Assembly: GCA_035654655.1 (NCBI GenBank)
Contig: DASRWI010000033.1
Span: forward strand, 1-64,000
DNA length: 64,000 bases
Source: DASRWI01 sp035654655
GTDB lineage: Bacteria; Bacteroidota; Ignavibacteria; Ignavibacteriales; Ignavibacteriaceae
Direction of reading: 5' to 3'
Positions 8,641-18,379 of the stretch are shown here, one piece after another. Both the position numbers and the translations under genes were made by a program. Numbering within the stretch: position 1 is the first letter of the stretch; each line of letters begins with the position of its first letter. A model generated the notes under the pieces. That model did no database searches and was not told the origin of the DNA. It was given only the letters and a program-made list of their open reading frames with translations.

Positions 8641-9327
8641 TTAATAAACAGGTCTTATTTTATATTCAATTGGGTCTTCAACACCTGCAGTTTGAAAACC
8701 TCTTAATCTTAATGCACAGCTATCGCAAACACCGCAAGCTGCATCTTCATTTTGATAACAGGACCAGGTTAAATGCAAAGGAGCATTTAGTTCTAATCCT
8801 CTTTTTACAATTTCACTTTTATTTAAATGTATTATCGGAGTTTTTATTTCAATTTTTGTTTCAGGTTTGGTTCCTGATTCAATTACCTTTTCAAAATCAT
8901 TAAAAAATTCAGGTCTACAATCAGGGTAGCCGGAAGAATCTTCGTATACAGCTCCAATAAATATTGCTTCAGCTCCAATTACTTCAGCCCAACTTACACA
9001 GGCACAAAGGATATTGGCATTTCTAAATGGAACATAAGAAGTTGGAATTTCTTTATTGTTCAAATCAGCTTTAGAAATTTCCATTTGGTGGTCAGTTAAA
9101 GATGAACCTCCTATTTTAACAAAATGAGAAAGATCTATTACCATCCTATTTTTAACTTTATAGAAATCGCAAATATCATTAAAAGCTTTTAATTCTCTTT
9201 CCTGGGTTCTTTGTCCATAATTTACGTGCAGTAAAGCCAGTTCATATTCATCTGCAGCAATAGCAGCAGTAACACAACTATCTAATCCTCCGCTTACCGC
9301 AACCACAGCTAATTTTTTTATAGACAT
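8641..9327 (-). CDS. queC: 7-cyano-7-deazaguanine synthase
   Basis: ATP-dependent conversion of 7-carboxy-7-deazaguanine and ammonia to preQ0. The PP-loop SGGLDS is at residues 12-17 and the zinc site is formed by Cys190, Cys198, Cys201 and Cys204 in SCYQNEDAACGVCDSC. The block SYVPFRNANIL near 97-107 is typical of QueC. Length is 228 residues. It heads the queC-queF-glnD-murI run. The other preQ0 genes (queD, queE) are not in the window. I looked for a preQ1 riboswitch in the leader and did not find one that I could defend. Confidence 0.95.
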   Translation of the reverse strand: MSIKKLAVVAVSGGLDSCVTAAIAADEYELALLHVNYGQRTQERELKAFNDICDFYKVKNRMVIDLSHFVKIGGSSLTDHQMEISKADLNNKEIPTSYVPFRNANILCACVSWAEVIGAEAIFIGAVYEDSSGYPDCRPEFFNDFEKVIESGTKPETKIEIKTPIIHLNKSEIVKRGLELNAPLHLTWSCYQNEDAACGVCDSCALRLRGFQTAGVEDPIEYKIRPVY

Positions 9328-9542
9328 CAGAGCCTTCGGGATAATAAATTCTTAAGTTTTTAGAAGCATAAAGTTTATAAAGATAAACAATATTAAACAA
9401 AAAATAAAATTGTTAAGGTAAACAACACCTCTAAATCTTTTCAAATACAAATGAAAACATTTATTTTAATGCTGTAAAGGGATTTTTTTGACCTATTACT
9501 TTAATATTGATGTAATGGGAAGCATTTTTGGGAAAATAAAAA

Positions 9543-9558
9543 GGGAGCCGAAGCTCCC
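9543..9558 (-). terminator. Rho-independent terminator with UUCG loop
   Basis: On the minus strand GGGAGC-TTCG-GCTCCC is followed by TTTTTA: a six-pair G+C-rich stem closed by a C(UUCG)G tetraloop. It lies 8 bases after the stop codon of the first YCF48 protein at 9567. Confidence 0.9.
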
Positions 9559-9566
9559 TATTTAAC

Positions 9567-12023
9567 TTATTTCATTAGAAGCATCTTTTTGGTATCTGTG
9601 TAATTACCAGCTTTTATCTGATATAAATACATTCCGCTCGAATAATTTGCAGCATCCCAACTTACTTCATATTTTCCGGCAGGTTTTACTTCGTTAACTA
9701 AGGTTGTTACTTCATTTCCAAGAACATCAAAAATTTTCACAATAACCTGTTCCTGAACAGGAACAGCATATTTAATTAATGTTGAAGGATTAAATGGATT
9801 TGGATAGTTCTGTTCAAGACTAAATTTACCAGGAAGATTATTAATATTGACTTCCACTTCATTTGAATAAGAGGCAGTTCCATCAAAGTCAATTTGTTTT
9901 AATCTGTAAGCATAATGACCATTAGCTAAATTTTTATCCTGATAAGTGTAACTATTTAATTCTGTAGTTGTACCTTTTCCTTCTACGAAAGATATTTGTT
10001 CAAAGGTACCATTATCTTTCTTTCTTTCAACAGAAAATCCTGAATTATTTTTCTCTGTAGAAGTATTCCAGTTTAAGTTAACATTAGACTCATCAACAGT
10101 AACATTGAAGGCAGACAATTCAACAGGAGTAACCATAGAATTGTTTACCATTACACTACCTTTATAACCAACAACATACATTGATACACCATTGCTTAAA
10201 TCATCAGCTATATCTACGCCATAATTTTCAAAATTATTTGAGAACTCAAGTTTCCAGGTTGCGCCGCCATCTGTAGTCATTAATACTTTAGAACCGGTTG
10301 CACCAAATATTCCAAAGTTCTCATCTTTGAATTCCATATCGTGAATGGTAACTATACTAAAACTATGTGGAGTTTGTAGAGTATCCCAGGTTTCACCGCC
10401 ATCGGTTGATTTAGTAATTTTACTTACAGAACCTGCAGCATAAATAACCTGATCACTGGCTGCCTGAATTTTATATAATGGTGTAGCCACCTTAGAAGTT
10501 TCAACTGTCCAGGTAGTACCGCCATTAGTAGTTTTTCTAATATGGCCGCTGCCTCCGCATATCCATCCTAAATTTTCATTAACAAAATCAACTCCGTATA
10601 CAGATGCAGGTAAAGTTGAATTTTGTTTAACCCAGGTTGTACCTCCATCGACTGTTTTAAGAACAATACCTCCATAACCTACAGCCCAACCAATATTTTC
10701 TGAAACAAAGTCCACACTATATAGATTAGAAGTAATACCTGAGGTTTGAGAAGTCCAGTTCAATCCTCCGTTAGTAGTTTTATAAATTTTACCTCCGGTT
10801 CCTACAATGTATCCAATATTTTCATTTACCATTCTAATACAACGCATTGTATCATCAGTACTTAAATTAACAATAGACCAATCCTGTCCTCCATTAGTTG
10901 AATACATAATATGGTCATTGGCAGCTGCATCACTTTCTTCACCAACTGCAATAACTTTACCATATGGTTTATCAGCCCAAACATCCCAAAGTATTCCTGT
11001 TTTAATTGCTTCAGTATGACATTTTACCGGACCAGAACCAACTTTAGAATTAATTAACCCGCTTTCTCCAACAGTAACATAACTTCCATCAGGAAGAAAA
11101 TCAGTTGCATGATAATAGTCTGTCATTGTTTGGCTGGAAGGACGAGGATTAATTCTAAACCAGCTTGAACCCATATTAGTTGTAGCATACATCCCATAAG
11201 GAGAACCTGTAACAACAACCTGTTCAACTCCACCAACATTTCTATAATCAACATCATTCATGTTATAAGAAGGGATTCCATTATCAGCCTGATGCCAGGT
11301 TAATCCTCCATCAGTTGTATAAGCAGCAAATCCACTTGCACCGCAAACCCATCCATTAAGTTTATCTTTAAATGTTATTCCATAATTAGTTCCACTATGT
11401 CCAACATTTATTGTTTGGAAAGATTGGCCACCATTGGAAGACCTTTTAATTTCTCCGTGAGTAGTTGCGCAGACAATTAATTGCTGGTCATCAGAAACCC
11501 AAATTGCATATAATATATCTGTGTTAGGAACGAAGATTGGAGTCCAATGTCTTCCCTGGTCAGTAGTTTTATGAATCATAATACTATCATCACCACAAAC
11601 ATATCCTGTAGTACTATTTAAGAAGTGAGAACCCCAAATAATACAAAAACTTGAGAAGGTATAGCTTATTTCTTTCCATGTAACTCCTCCATCGGTTGTT
11701 CTCATTACAGCGTCACCACCGCCATTTATACCAATATTTTTATCAAAAAAATGTCCAAAATAATTTTGGTTATAATCACCATCAGCATATGGATGACTTG
11801 ATTTAGCATGGTGAAACCAGGTTTGCCCACCATCTGTAGTTTTCATAAACAATCCATGCATTCCACCCATATACCAGGTATCAGCATCGTACATTTGAAC
11901 CCATCTTAATTCTGTTCCTTGTGGTCTTTGATGTAACCATTTCCAGTTAGTATATTCTTGAGGAAAAATATTTGGAAAGAATAAAAGATTTAATATAAAA
12001 AAGAACAATAATCTTTTTAACAT
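9567..12023 (-). CDS. Secreted YCF48/BNR beta-propeller T9SS protein, array member 1
   Basis: An 818-residue protein with a signal peptide (MLKRLLFFFILNLLFFPNIFPQ) and a long propeller region built of repeats ending in TTDGGxTW or TTNGGxTW (for example near 65, 110, 250, 430, 475, 520), as in the PSII-stability YCF48-like family. A C-terminal Ig/Fn3-like domain (VPVELSAFNVTVDESNVNLNW, ending near 740) and a T9SS sorting domain (NYPNPFNPSTLIKYAVP to KKMLLMK) follow. The N-terminus after cleavage, EYTNWKWLHQRPQGTELRWV, is shared with the next two genes, so this is one of three tandem paralogues. GAGAGGTG precedes the ATG. Binding of a protein or glycan by the propeller is the usual guess for such repeats; the ligand is unknown. 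Confidence 0.85.
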   Translation of the reverse strand: MLKRLLFFFILNLLFFPNIFPQEYTNWKWLHQRPQGTELRWVQMYDADTWYMGGMHGLFMKTTDGGQTWFHHAKSSHPYADGDYNQNYFGHFFDKNIGINGGGDAVMRTTDGGVTWKEISYTFSSFCIIWGSHFLNSTTGYVCGDDSIMIHKTTDQGRHWTPIFVPNTDILYAIWVSDDQQLIVCATTHGEIKRSSNGGQSFQTINVGHSGTNYGITFKDKLNGWVCGASGFAAYTTDGGLTWHQADNGIPSYNMNDVDYRNVGGVEQVVVTGSPYGMYATTNMGSSWFRINPRPSSQTMTDYYHATDFLPDGSYVTVGESGLINSKVGSGPVKCHTEAIKTGILWDVWADKPYGKVIAVGEESDAAANDHIMYSTNGGQDWSIVNLSTDDTMRCIRMVNENIGYIVGTGGKIYKTTNGGLNWTSQTSGITSNLYSVDFVSENIGWAVGYGGIVLKTVDGGTTWVKQNSTLPASVYGVDFVNENLGWICGGSGHIRKTTNGGTTWTVETSKVATPLYKIQAASDQVIYAAGSVSKITKSTDGGETWDTLQTPHSFSIVTIHDMEFKDENFGIFGATGSKVLMTTDGGATWKLEFSNNFENYGVDIADDLSNGVSMYVVGYKGSVMVNNSMVTPVELSAFNVTVDESNVNLNWNTSTEKNNSGFSVERKKDNGTFEQISFVEGKGTTTELNSYTYQDKNLANGHYAYRLKQIDFDGTASYSNEVEVNINNLPGKFSLEQNYPNPFNPSTLIKYAVPVQEQVIVKIFDVLGNEVTTLVNEVKPAGKYEVSWDAANYSSGMYLYQIKAGNYTDTKKMLLMK

Positions 12024-12106
12024 AGTGGCACCTCTCGTTATAACATTTTAAAATACTTTTGCAATCATTCGCTCTTATTTATTTGAAGGTATTAAAAGCA
12101 AACTAA

Positions 12107-12131
12107 AAGCCACGTTATTAAAACGTGGCTT
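12107..12131 (-). terminator. Rho-independent terminator of YCF48 array member 2
   Basis: A ten-pair stem AAGCCACGTT/AACGTGGCTT with a five-base loop, 9 bases after the stop at 12141. The minus strand continues into a T-rich stretch (TTAGTTTGCTTTT). Confidence 0.8.
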
Positions 12132-12140
12132 AATAAATTA

Positions 12141-14591
12141 TTATTTCATAAGAATCATTTTTTTAATATCAGAAAAGTTCCCGGCTTTAATTTGATAGAA
12201 ATACAAACCGCTTGCATAGTTTGCTGCATTCCAGGTGATTTCATAATTTCCTGCAGATTTAACTTCATTAACTAAGGTTGAGACTTCATTTCCTAATAAA
12301 TCAAAAACTTTAACGGTAACCTGCTGCTGAATAGGAATGGAATATTTTATTACTGTACTTGGGTTAAATGGATTAGGAAAGTTTTGGTCTAATCTGAATA
12401 CAGTTGGAGAACCAATTTCGGCAGTAACTTCACTCGAATACTCTGCTGTACCATCATAATCAACCTGCTTCAATCTATATGTATATAAACCTTGACTAAG
12501 ATTCTTATCTACAAAAGAATAATTTTGAACTACAGTTGTTGTTCCTTTACCTTCAATAAAAGTTATCTCTTTGAATTCACCATTGTTAAGTTTTCTTTCA
12601 ATCGCAAATCCTTGATTATTCTTTTCAGTAGCAGTACTCCAGTTGATTGTAATATCTCTCCCTTGAACGTTGGTAGTTAAGGATGCTAGTTCAACCGGTA
12701 CCAGTGAAATATTGCTCACAAGGACAGTTCCATTGTACCCGACAAGGAATGTTGATTTCATTGTTGGTGATGAAACTATATCAACTCCAAATACTGTGAA
12801 GTTATTTGCGAATTCCATTTTCCAGGTTGCACCGCCATTAGTAGTGATTAGAACTTTGGATTCTCCACATCCTGCAACACCATAATTTTCATCATCAAAG
12901 TCCATATCATAAATATTAACACCGAATTGAGCAGGTAAAGTCAAAGTATCCCAGGTAGAACCTCCATCTATAGTCTTCGATATTTTATTTGTACCACCAA
13001 CAAAAACAATATTACTGTTAACTGCCTTAACAGTATAGTTAACTGAACCAGCCATACTTACATTTTGGTTAATCCAGGTATCACCACCATTAGTAGTTTT
13101 TCTAACATTTCCGGAACCTCCTGAAATCCACCCTGTATTTTCATCAATGAAATCGACTCCATAAATTGATGCAGGAATAGTAGAATTTTGTGGATTCCAT
13201 GTTGTTCCGCCGTCTGTAGTTTTAATAACTGTTCCACCGGCACCAACTGCCCAGCCTACATTCGGGTTAACAAACTTTACTCCATAAAGATTAGCGGAAA
13301 CACCAGAGCTTTTCGAGCTCCAGCTATTACCGCCATTTGTAGTTTTATAAATTGCTCCACCTTCACCTACTGTGTACCCAATGCTGGTATCAGCCATTGA
13401 GATACCTCTCAATATAGTATTACTACTTATGTTAACAATCTTCCAGGTAGCACCTGCATTAGTAGAAATCATTATTTGGTCGTTAATACCTGAACTAGTT
13501 TCTGCACCAACAGTAATAATTTTTCCTGTAGGACTTTGAACCCAAACATCTCTAATATCTCCAGCTTTAACCCAATCGGTATAACATTTTGGTCCATCAG
13601 AACCAATTACTGAATTTATTAAACCGCTTTCACCAACAGTTACAAAACTGCCATCGGGAAGAAAATCAGTTGCATGGTAAGTATCATTCCATCTTTGTTT
13701 AGATAATGAAGGACGAAAAGATATTTGTGTCCAGGTATCCCCATTATTCGTTGTTCCATACATATACCAGGGGTCTCCAGTAAGAACAACTTGAAGTCCC
13801 CCATTATAATTTCTGTAATCAACATCCCAGAAAGTAGAATTAGGTAGGCCATTATTAGCCATTGTCCAGGTAGCTCCTGCATCATTGGTATATGCAGCAG
13901 TTCCACCATAACCAACAACCCACCCGTTATTGTTATCTTTAAAAGCAAATTTTCTTAAAGTTTGATCAACACCCACATCTATAACACTCCATGTTGCTCC
14001 TGCATCAGTAGTTCTTCTAATTTTTCCATGAAGTGTTGCCAAAAGAATTGTTTGCTCATCAGATGAAACCCAAATATCAAAAGTGTTAGTTGGGTTAGGA
14101 TAATCTATCCTTCTCCAATGCAAACCGGCATCTGATGTTCTATGTACTTGAACGTCATTATCTCCAGTTACATAGCCTACATGATCGTTTAAAAAATATG
14201 CATCACTCCAGATGATACCAGTAGCTACAAATACATAAGGAATTTCTTTCCAGGTAACTCCACCATCAGTAGTACGTCTCATTTCATCACCGCCGCCAAC
14301 TATTCCGACATTTTTGTTAAAGAAATGAGCAGCATAAATCATATTATAATCACCATCGCTATAAGGATGGCTGGCTTTAGCATGGTGAAACCATGTTTGT
14401 CCTCTATCTGTTGTCTTCATAAATAGTCCATGCATTCCGCAACCATACCAAGTATCATTATCAAATGCGTGCACCCATCGTAAATCAAGACCTTGAGGTC
14501 TTTGTTGTAACCATTTCCATTGTGTATATTCTTGAGGATAACTGACAGATAAGTATAGGATGAGGCAAAAGAAGATTGAAATCTTTTTCAT
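12141..14591 (-). CDS. Secreted YCF48/BNR beta-propeller T9SS protein, array member 2
   Basis: I start at the ATG at 14591 (MKKISIFFCLILYLSVSYP, a signal peptide) in preference to 14606, because AAAGG lies at a suitable distance and the signal peptide is then compact. The layout matches member 1: EYTQWKWLQQRPQGLDLRWV at the mature N-terminus, propeller repeats with TTDGGxTW or TTNGGxTW, the Ig/Fn3-like domain (VPVELASLTTNVQGRDITINW), and a sorting domain NFPNPFNPSTVIKYSIP to KKMILMK. Identity with members 1 and 3 runs along the whole propeller, so the array arose by tandem duplication. Each copy has its own spacer and terminator and so is likely expressed separately. Confidence 0.85.
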   Translation of the reverse strand: MKKISIFFCLILYLSVSYPQEYTQWKWLQQRPQGLDLRWVHAFDNDTWYGCGMHGLFMKTTDRGQTWFHHAKASHPYSDGDYNMIYAAHFFNKNVGIVGGGDEMRRTTDGGVTWKEIPYVFVATGIIWSDAYFLNDHVGYVTGDNDVQVHRTSDAGLHWRRIDYPNPTNTFDIWVSSDEQTILLATLHGKIRRTTDAGATWSVIDVGVDQTLRKFAFKDNNNGWVVGYGGTAAYTNDAGATWTMANNGLPNSTFWDVDYRNYNGGLQVVLTGDPWYMYGTTNNGDTWTQISFRPSLSKQRWNDTYHATDFLPDGSFVTVGESGLINSVIGSDGPKCYTDWVKAGDIRDVWVQSPTGKIITVGAETSSGINDQIMISTNAGATWKIVNISSNTILRGISMADTSIGYTVGEGGAIYKTTNGGNSWSSKSSGVSANLYGVKFVNPNVGWAVGAGGTVIKTTDGGTTWNPQNSTIPASIYGVDFIDENTGWISGGSGNVRKTTNGGDTWINQNVSMAGSVNYTVKAVNSNIVFVGGTNKISKTIDGGSTWDTLTLPAQFGVNIYDMDFDDENYGVAGCGESKVLITTNGGATWKMEFANNFTVFGVDIVSSPTMKSTFLVGYNGTVLVSNISLVPVELASLTTNVQGRDITINWSTATEKNNQGFAIERKLNNGEFKEITFIEGKGTTTVVQNYSFVDKNLSQGLYTYRLKQVDYDGTAEYSSEVTAEIGSPTVFRLDQNFPNPFNPSTVIKYSIPIQQQVTVKVFDLLGNEVSTLVNEVKSAGNYEITWNAANYASGLYFYQIKAGNFSDIKKMILMK

Positions 14592-14729
14592 CGAATAACC
14601 TTTCATGTTTTTTCGTGGCTCTTAATTGTTAAGACAAAAAATAAATAATCTATATACATCCTTATATAAACATTAACACACTTTTAAAATCATTGAACTT
14701 AAATCATATCTTATTGATGTATAACATAG

Positions 14730-14757
14730 GCAAGCTCCATTTGTCAATGGAGCTTGC
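14730..14757 (-). terminator. Terminator hairpin after YCF48 array member 3
   Basis: A perfect twelve-pair stem, GCAAGCTCCATT-TGTC-AATGGAGCTTGC on the plus strand, 31 bases beyond the stop at 14789. The flank on the minus-strand side is not a clean T tract, so termination is inferred mainly from the stem and the position. Confidence 0.7.
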
Positions 14758-14788
14758 AATAATTTTTATTAAAGATTTTATAATAATT

Positions 14789-16987
14789 TTATTTAAGTAA
14801 AATCATTTTCCTGGTTTCTGAATAGCTGTCTAATTTAAATTGATAAAAATATAAACCACTTGAGAAGCCATTTGCATCCCATTTAACTTCGTAACTGCCT
14901 GCAGGCTTCACTTCATTTACCAAAACTGCAACTTGATTACCTAAAACATCAAAGACTTTTATTTCTACGTTCTGCTGAGATGGTATAGAATACTTAATTG
15001 ATGTTGTTGGATTGAATGGATTGGGATAGTTCTGCTCCAAACTATATTCCTTTGGTGAACCTGATAAATCATCGGAGAATAGAATTGTAGGTACAACAAA
15101 AGTTTTATTTGCTATAATACTTCCCTTTAGTCCGACAACAAAAATTGCTGCAGTATCGTCAGGCGAATCAACAATATCAACACCGAAAATGGTTGTATTG
15201 TTTGCAAATTCCATTTTCCAGGTTAATCCACCATCGGTTGTAGTACATACCTTAGAACCTGTTGCACCAAGAACTCCAAATTTTTCATCTCTGAAATCCA
15301 TATCCCTAATTATTATTGTACTGAATTGAGGTGGTGTCTGCATTGAATCAAAAGTTACACCTCCATCAGTGGAACGAGCCATCTTGCCTAAAGAACCTCC
15401 GACAAAAACAAGATTTTCATTTACTGCTTTTAAGGCATAAATAGTTGAAGAATCCATAAGTGGGTCTTGTGCAAACCAATTTTCTCCGCCATTAGTTGTT
15501 TTTCTAATAAGCCCACTACCTCCGCTTATCCAACCGACATTCTCATTAACGAAATCAACATCATATACAGATGCGGGAAGTGTAGAGCTTTCACTAACCC
15601 AGGTTACACCTCCATCAGTTGTTTTAATTACTACTCCGCCATAACCAACAACCCAGCCTGTACTTTCTGAAATAAAATCGCAGCTGTAAAAATTAGTAGT
15701 AGTATTAGTTATAATTGGATTCCAGGTATAACCACCATCAGTTGTTTTAAATAGTGTACCTTCTGTTCCTGCAATGTAACCAACATTAGAGTTGACCATT
15801 GAAATACTTCTTAATGTGGAGTTGGTATTTATGTTAATAATTTGCCAATCCACTCCGCCATTAGTTGAAAGCATAATATGGTCATTTGCACTTGTATTAG
15901 TTTCTTCACCCACAGCAATAACTTTACCATTTTTATTTTCAGCCCAAACATCCCAAAGTATACCCGATTTTAAAAATTGTGTATGGCATTTAGGATCGTT
16001 AGAAGCAATCTTTGAATAAATTAATCCTGTTTCACCAACAACAACATAACTATTTCCATCAGGAAGAAAATCCGTTTTATGCATATAGTCAGTCCATTTT
16101 TGACCTGAAGGACGGAAGGCAATTGTTGTCCAGCTTTGGCCTTTATTTGTAGTACCATATAAATAATAAGGAGAACCTGTAACAACAACCTGGTCTACTC
16201 CATTTACTTTTCTATAATCAACATCATTCATATCATAGGAAGGAAGACCATCAACAGAAGTCCAGGTTAAACCACCATCAGTCGTATAGGCAGCAAATCC
16301 ACCTGAACCAACAACCCAACCATTATTTTTATCTTTAAATTCTACACTGAATAAATTATTTGTGGCGCCAACATTTAGTGTTTGAAAGGTTTGACCTCTA
16401 TCAGTAGACCTTAATATATTACCATGTTTTAAAGCTCCTATAATTAAAGTATCATTGGACCATACATCTTTAATCAAATCATCTGGATCTATCCATGCAG
16501 AATCAAGTTTTTTCCAGTGCAATCCTGCATCAGTTGTTCTTTGAATTAAGATACTATCATCACCGCTTACATAACCTATTCTATTATTAATGAAGTGTGA
16601 ACCCCAGATAATTCCTGAAGATGAAAAAGTATAAGGAATTTCTTTCCAGGTAACACCGCCATCAGTTGTTCTTCTAATCGCATCACCACCACCAACTATT
16701 CCGGTATCTTTATTAAAGAAATGACCAATGTAAATCATATTATAGTCTCCATCGCTGTATGGATGACTTGCTTTAGGATGCCAGTACCAGGTTTGTCCTG
16801 CATCTGTGGTTTTCATAAATAAACCAAACATACCTGCAGCAACCCAATTATTTTCATCAAGCATTTGTACCCATCTAACATCTGCACCTTGAGGTTTTTG
16901 ATGGAGCCATTTCCAGGGTGTGTATTCTTGAGGATAATTATTTTCAAAACATAATAATAGAACAAAAAGTGGCAAAAACTTTTTCAT
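14789..16987 (-). CDS. Secreted YCF48/BNR beta-propeller T9SS protein, array member 3 (lacks the Ig/Fn3-like domain)
   Basis: The ATG at 16987 is preceded by AGGAAGG and opens the signal peptide MKKFLPLFVLLLCFENNYPQ; an earlier ATG at 17011 would add eight residues before it. The mature start EYTPWKWLHQKPQGADVRWV and the propeller repeats match members 1 and 2. After the last repeat (IFVVGLKGSIIANKTFVVP) the protein passes almost directly to the sorting domain NYPNPFNPTTSIKYSIP to RKMILLK. The roughly 95-residue Ig/Fn3-like module present in the other two is missing. It is the first gene of the array in the direction of transcription. Confidence 0.85.
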   Translation of the reverse strand: MKKFLPLFVLLLCFENNYPQEYTPWKWLHQKPQGADVRWVQMLDENNWVAAGMFGLFMKTTDAGQTWYWHPKASHPYSDGDYNMIYIGHFFNKDTGIVGGGDAIRRTTDGGVTWKEIPYTFSSSGIIWGSHFINNRIGYVSGDDSILIQRTTDAGLHWKKLDSAWIDPDDLIKDVWSNDTLIIGALKHGNILRSTDRGQTFQTLNVGATNNLFSVEFKDKNNGWVVGSGGFAAYTTDGGLTWTSVDGLPSYDMNDVDYRKVNGVDQVVVTGSPYYLYGTTNKGQSWTTIAFRPSGQKWTDYMHKTDFLPDGNSYVVVGETGLIYSKIASNDPKCHTQFLKSGILWDVWAENKNGKVIAVGEETNTSANDHIMLSTNGGVDWQIININTNSTLRSISMVNSNVGYIAGTEGTLFKTTDGGYTWNPIITNTTTNFYSCDFISESTGWVVGYGGVVIKTTDGGVTWVSESSTLPASVYDVDFVNENVGWISGGSGLIRKTTNGGENWFAQDPLMDSSTIYALKAVNENLVFVGGSLGKMARSTDGGVTFDSMQTPPQFSTIIIRDMDFRDEKFGVLGATGSKVCTTTDGGLTWKMEFANNTTIFGVDIVDSPDDTAAIFVVGLKGSIIANKTFVVPTILFSDDLSGSPKEYSLEQNYPNPFNPTTSIKYSIPSQQNVEIKVFDVLGNQVAVLVNEVKPAGSYEVKWDANGFSSGLYFYQFKLDSYSETRKMILLK

Positions 16988-17116
16988 GTGTGGCCTTCCT
17001 AAGTTATTCATTCAGTAAAAAATAATTAATGTTATTTTTTACGTACATAAAGGAAAGCACAAAAAGAAAAGCTTAATTAGATGAGTGAGATATTATCATT
17101 TAAGTACGAAATTATT

Positions 17117-18283
17117 TCATACTTTATTAATTTTATTTCTCCAAAAGAGTAAAGAAAGAAAAACGAGAAAGCTTAAAATTGCGGATGTATAAAACATCCA
17201 TTGAGAACCAAACTGGTCCCATATAACTCCTGCTGCAACTGAGCCTAACATTACTGCAAAACTTTGAATCATTGTAAGTAAACCTATTGCACTGCTTCTT
17301 CTGGAATCGTGGATTAAATCTGATACCCAAGCCTTGGTTACTCCTTCAGTTGAGGAAGCATAAATTCCATAAATTATAAATAAAATAAATATTATTATAA
17401 GATTTGGCTGTTCTAATAAACCAAAACCCAGATAAATAAAAGAGAATAATAAAATGCCTGCAGTAAAAATATTTCTTTTACCAAGTTTATCAGCAAATTT
17501 TCCGATAGGATAAGATGATAACGCATAAACTAAATTATAGAAAATATATCCCGCAATAGCATAATTAGATGATTTGGAAATATTTCCTGCTTTAAGAATA
17601 ATAAAAACATCACTACTGTTTGCAAAGGAAAATATGGTAATTAATAACAGTAAGATTTTATATTCCTTTGGAGCTTCCTTCATAAAGCTTATATAGCTTA
17701 CTTTTTCTCTTTCCTTGGAACCCTTATAATTATCCTTAACAAATAAAGTAACTATAACTGCTAAAATGGAAGGTACAAATGCGATGAGAAAAATAAATTT
17801 ATAATCTACCTTATAGAAGTACAAAAGAATGAGTGCTATTATTGGTCCTATAGCTGCACCAAGAGTATCCATTGCTCTATGGAATCCAAATATTGCACCT
17901 GTATTCCCATCACTATAACTTGCAAGTAAAGCATCACGAGGAGCAGTTCTGATTCCCTTCCCTATTCTGTCCGTTACTCTTGAACCAACAACCACACCGA
18001 TGCTTGAAAATATTCCTGGTAAAGGTTTTGACAATGCGGATAAAGTATAACCAGTTACAACAAAAATATTTCTTCTTTTAACTTTATCAGATAAAAATCC
18101 AAAATACCCTTTAAGAAAACCAGCAGTTACTTCAGCAAGACCTTCTACTAAGCCAATTACTCCCATTGATGCCCCAAGTGAAACCATAAACAAAGGGGTT
18201 ACAGGATAAAGCATTTCACTTGCGATATCTGTAAATAAACTAACTAAGCCGAGTATTATAACCGGTTTTGGAATTTTCTTCAT
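17117..18283 (-). CDS. Major facilitator superfamily transporter
   Basis: A 388-residue integral membrane protein with about twelve hydrophobic segments. MFS motif-A-like loops are present between helices 2 and 3 (GFLSDKVKRRN) and in the second half (GKFADKLGKRN). The stretch GSRVTDRIGKGIRTAPRDALLASY resembles a cluster of uncharacterised MFS proteins annotated as permeases. The substrate cannot be deduced. I use the ATG at 18283; a TTG at 18298 would add five residues. It is divergent from tpiA and close to no other gene on its strand. Confidence 0.82.
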   Translation of the reverse strand: MKKIPKPVIILGLVSLFTDIASEMLYPVTPLFMVSLGASMGVIGLVEGLAEVTAGFLKGYFGFLSDKVKRRNIFVVTGYTLSALSKPLPGIFSSIGVVVGSRVTDRIGKGIRTAPRDALLASYSDGNTGAIFGFHRAMDTLGAAIGPIIALILLYFYKVDYKFIFLIAFVPSILAVIVTLFVKDNYKGSKEREKVSYISFMKEAPKEYKILLLLITIFSFANSSDVFIILKAGNISKSSNYAIAGYIFYNLVYALSSYPIGKFADKLGKRNIFTAGILLFSFIYLGFGLLEQPNLIIIFILFIIYGIYASSTEGVTKAWVSDLIHDSRRSSAIGLLTMIQSFAVMLGSVAAGVIWDQFGSQWMFYTSAILSFLVFLSLLFWRNKINKV

Positions 18284-18379
18284 AACGAAAATTAACAAAA
18301 ATTAAATAAACATTTATTATTTCAAGAAAGACTATTGTTTGTTAATTTTGAAGATATAATTTTTTAACTTGGAGATGAA

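Noticed and set aside
8625..8903. Plus-strand reading frame of 92 residues opposite queC
   Set aside because: It lies fully over the conserved queC coding sequence, and its composition mirrors that gene.
9328..9400. Possible preQ1 riboswitch upstream of queC
   Set aside because: No convincing stem followed by an A-rich tail that could pair into the loop; I could not build the pseudoknot.
13640..13948. 102-residue minus-strand frame inside YCF48 array member 2
   Set aside because: It is an alternative frame of a repeat-rich gene; the main frame is supported by signal peptide, repeats and sorting domain.
18343..18350. TAATTTTG, a match to the Bacteroidetes -7 promoter element, before tpiA
   Set aside because: No matching TTG-type -33 element at the right distance, and A+T-rich DNA gives such matches by chance.
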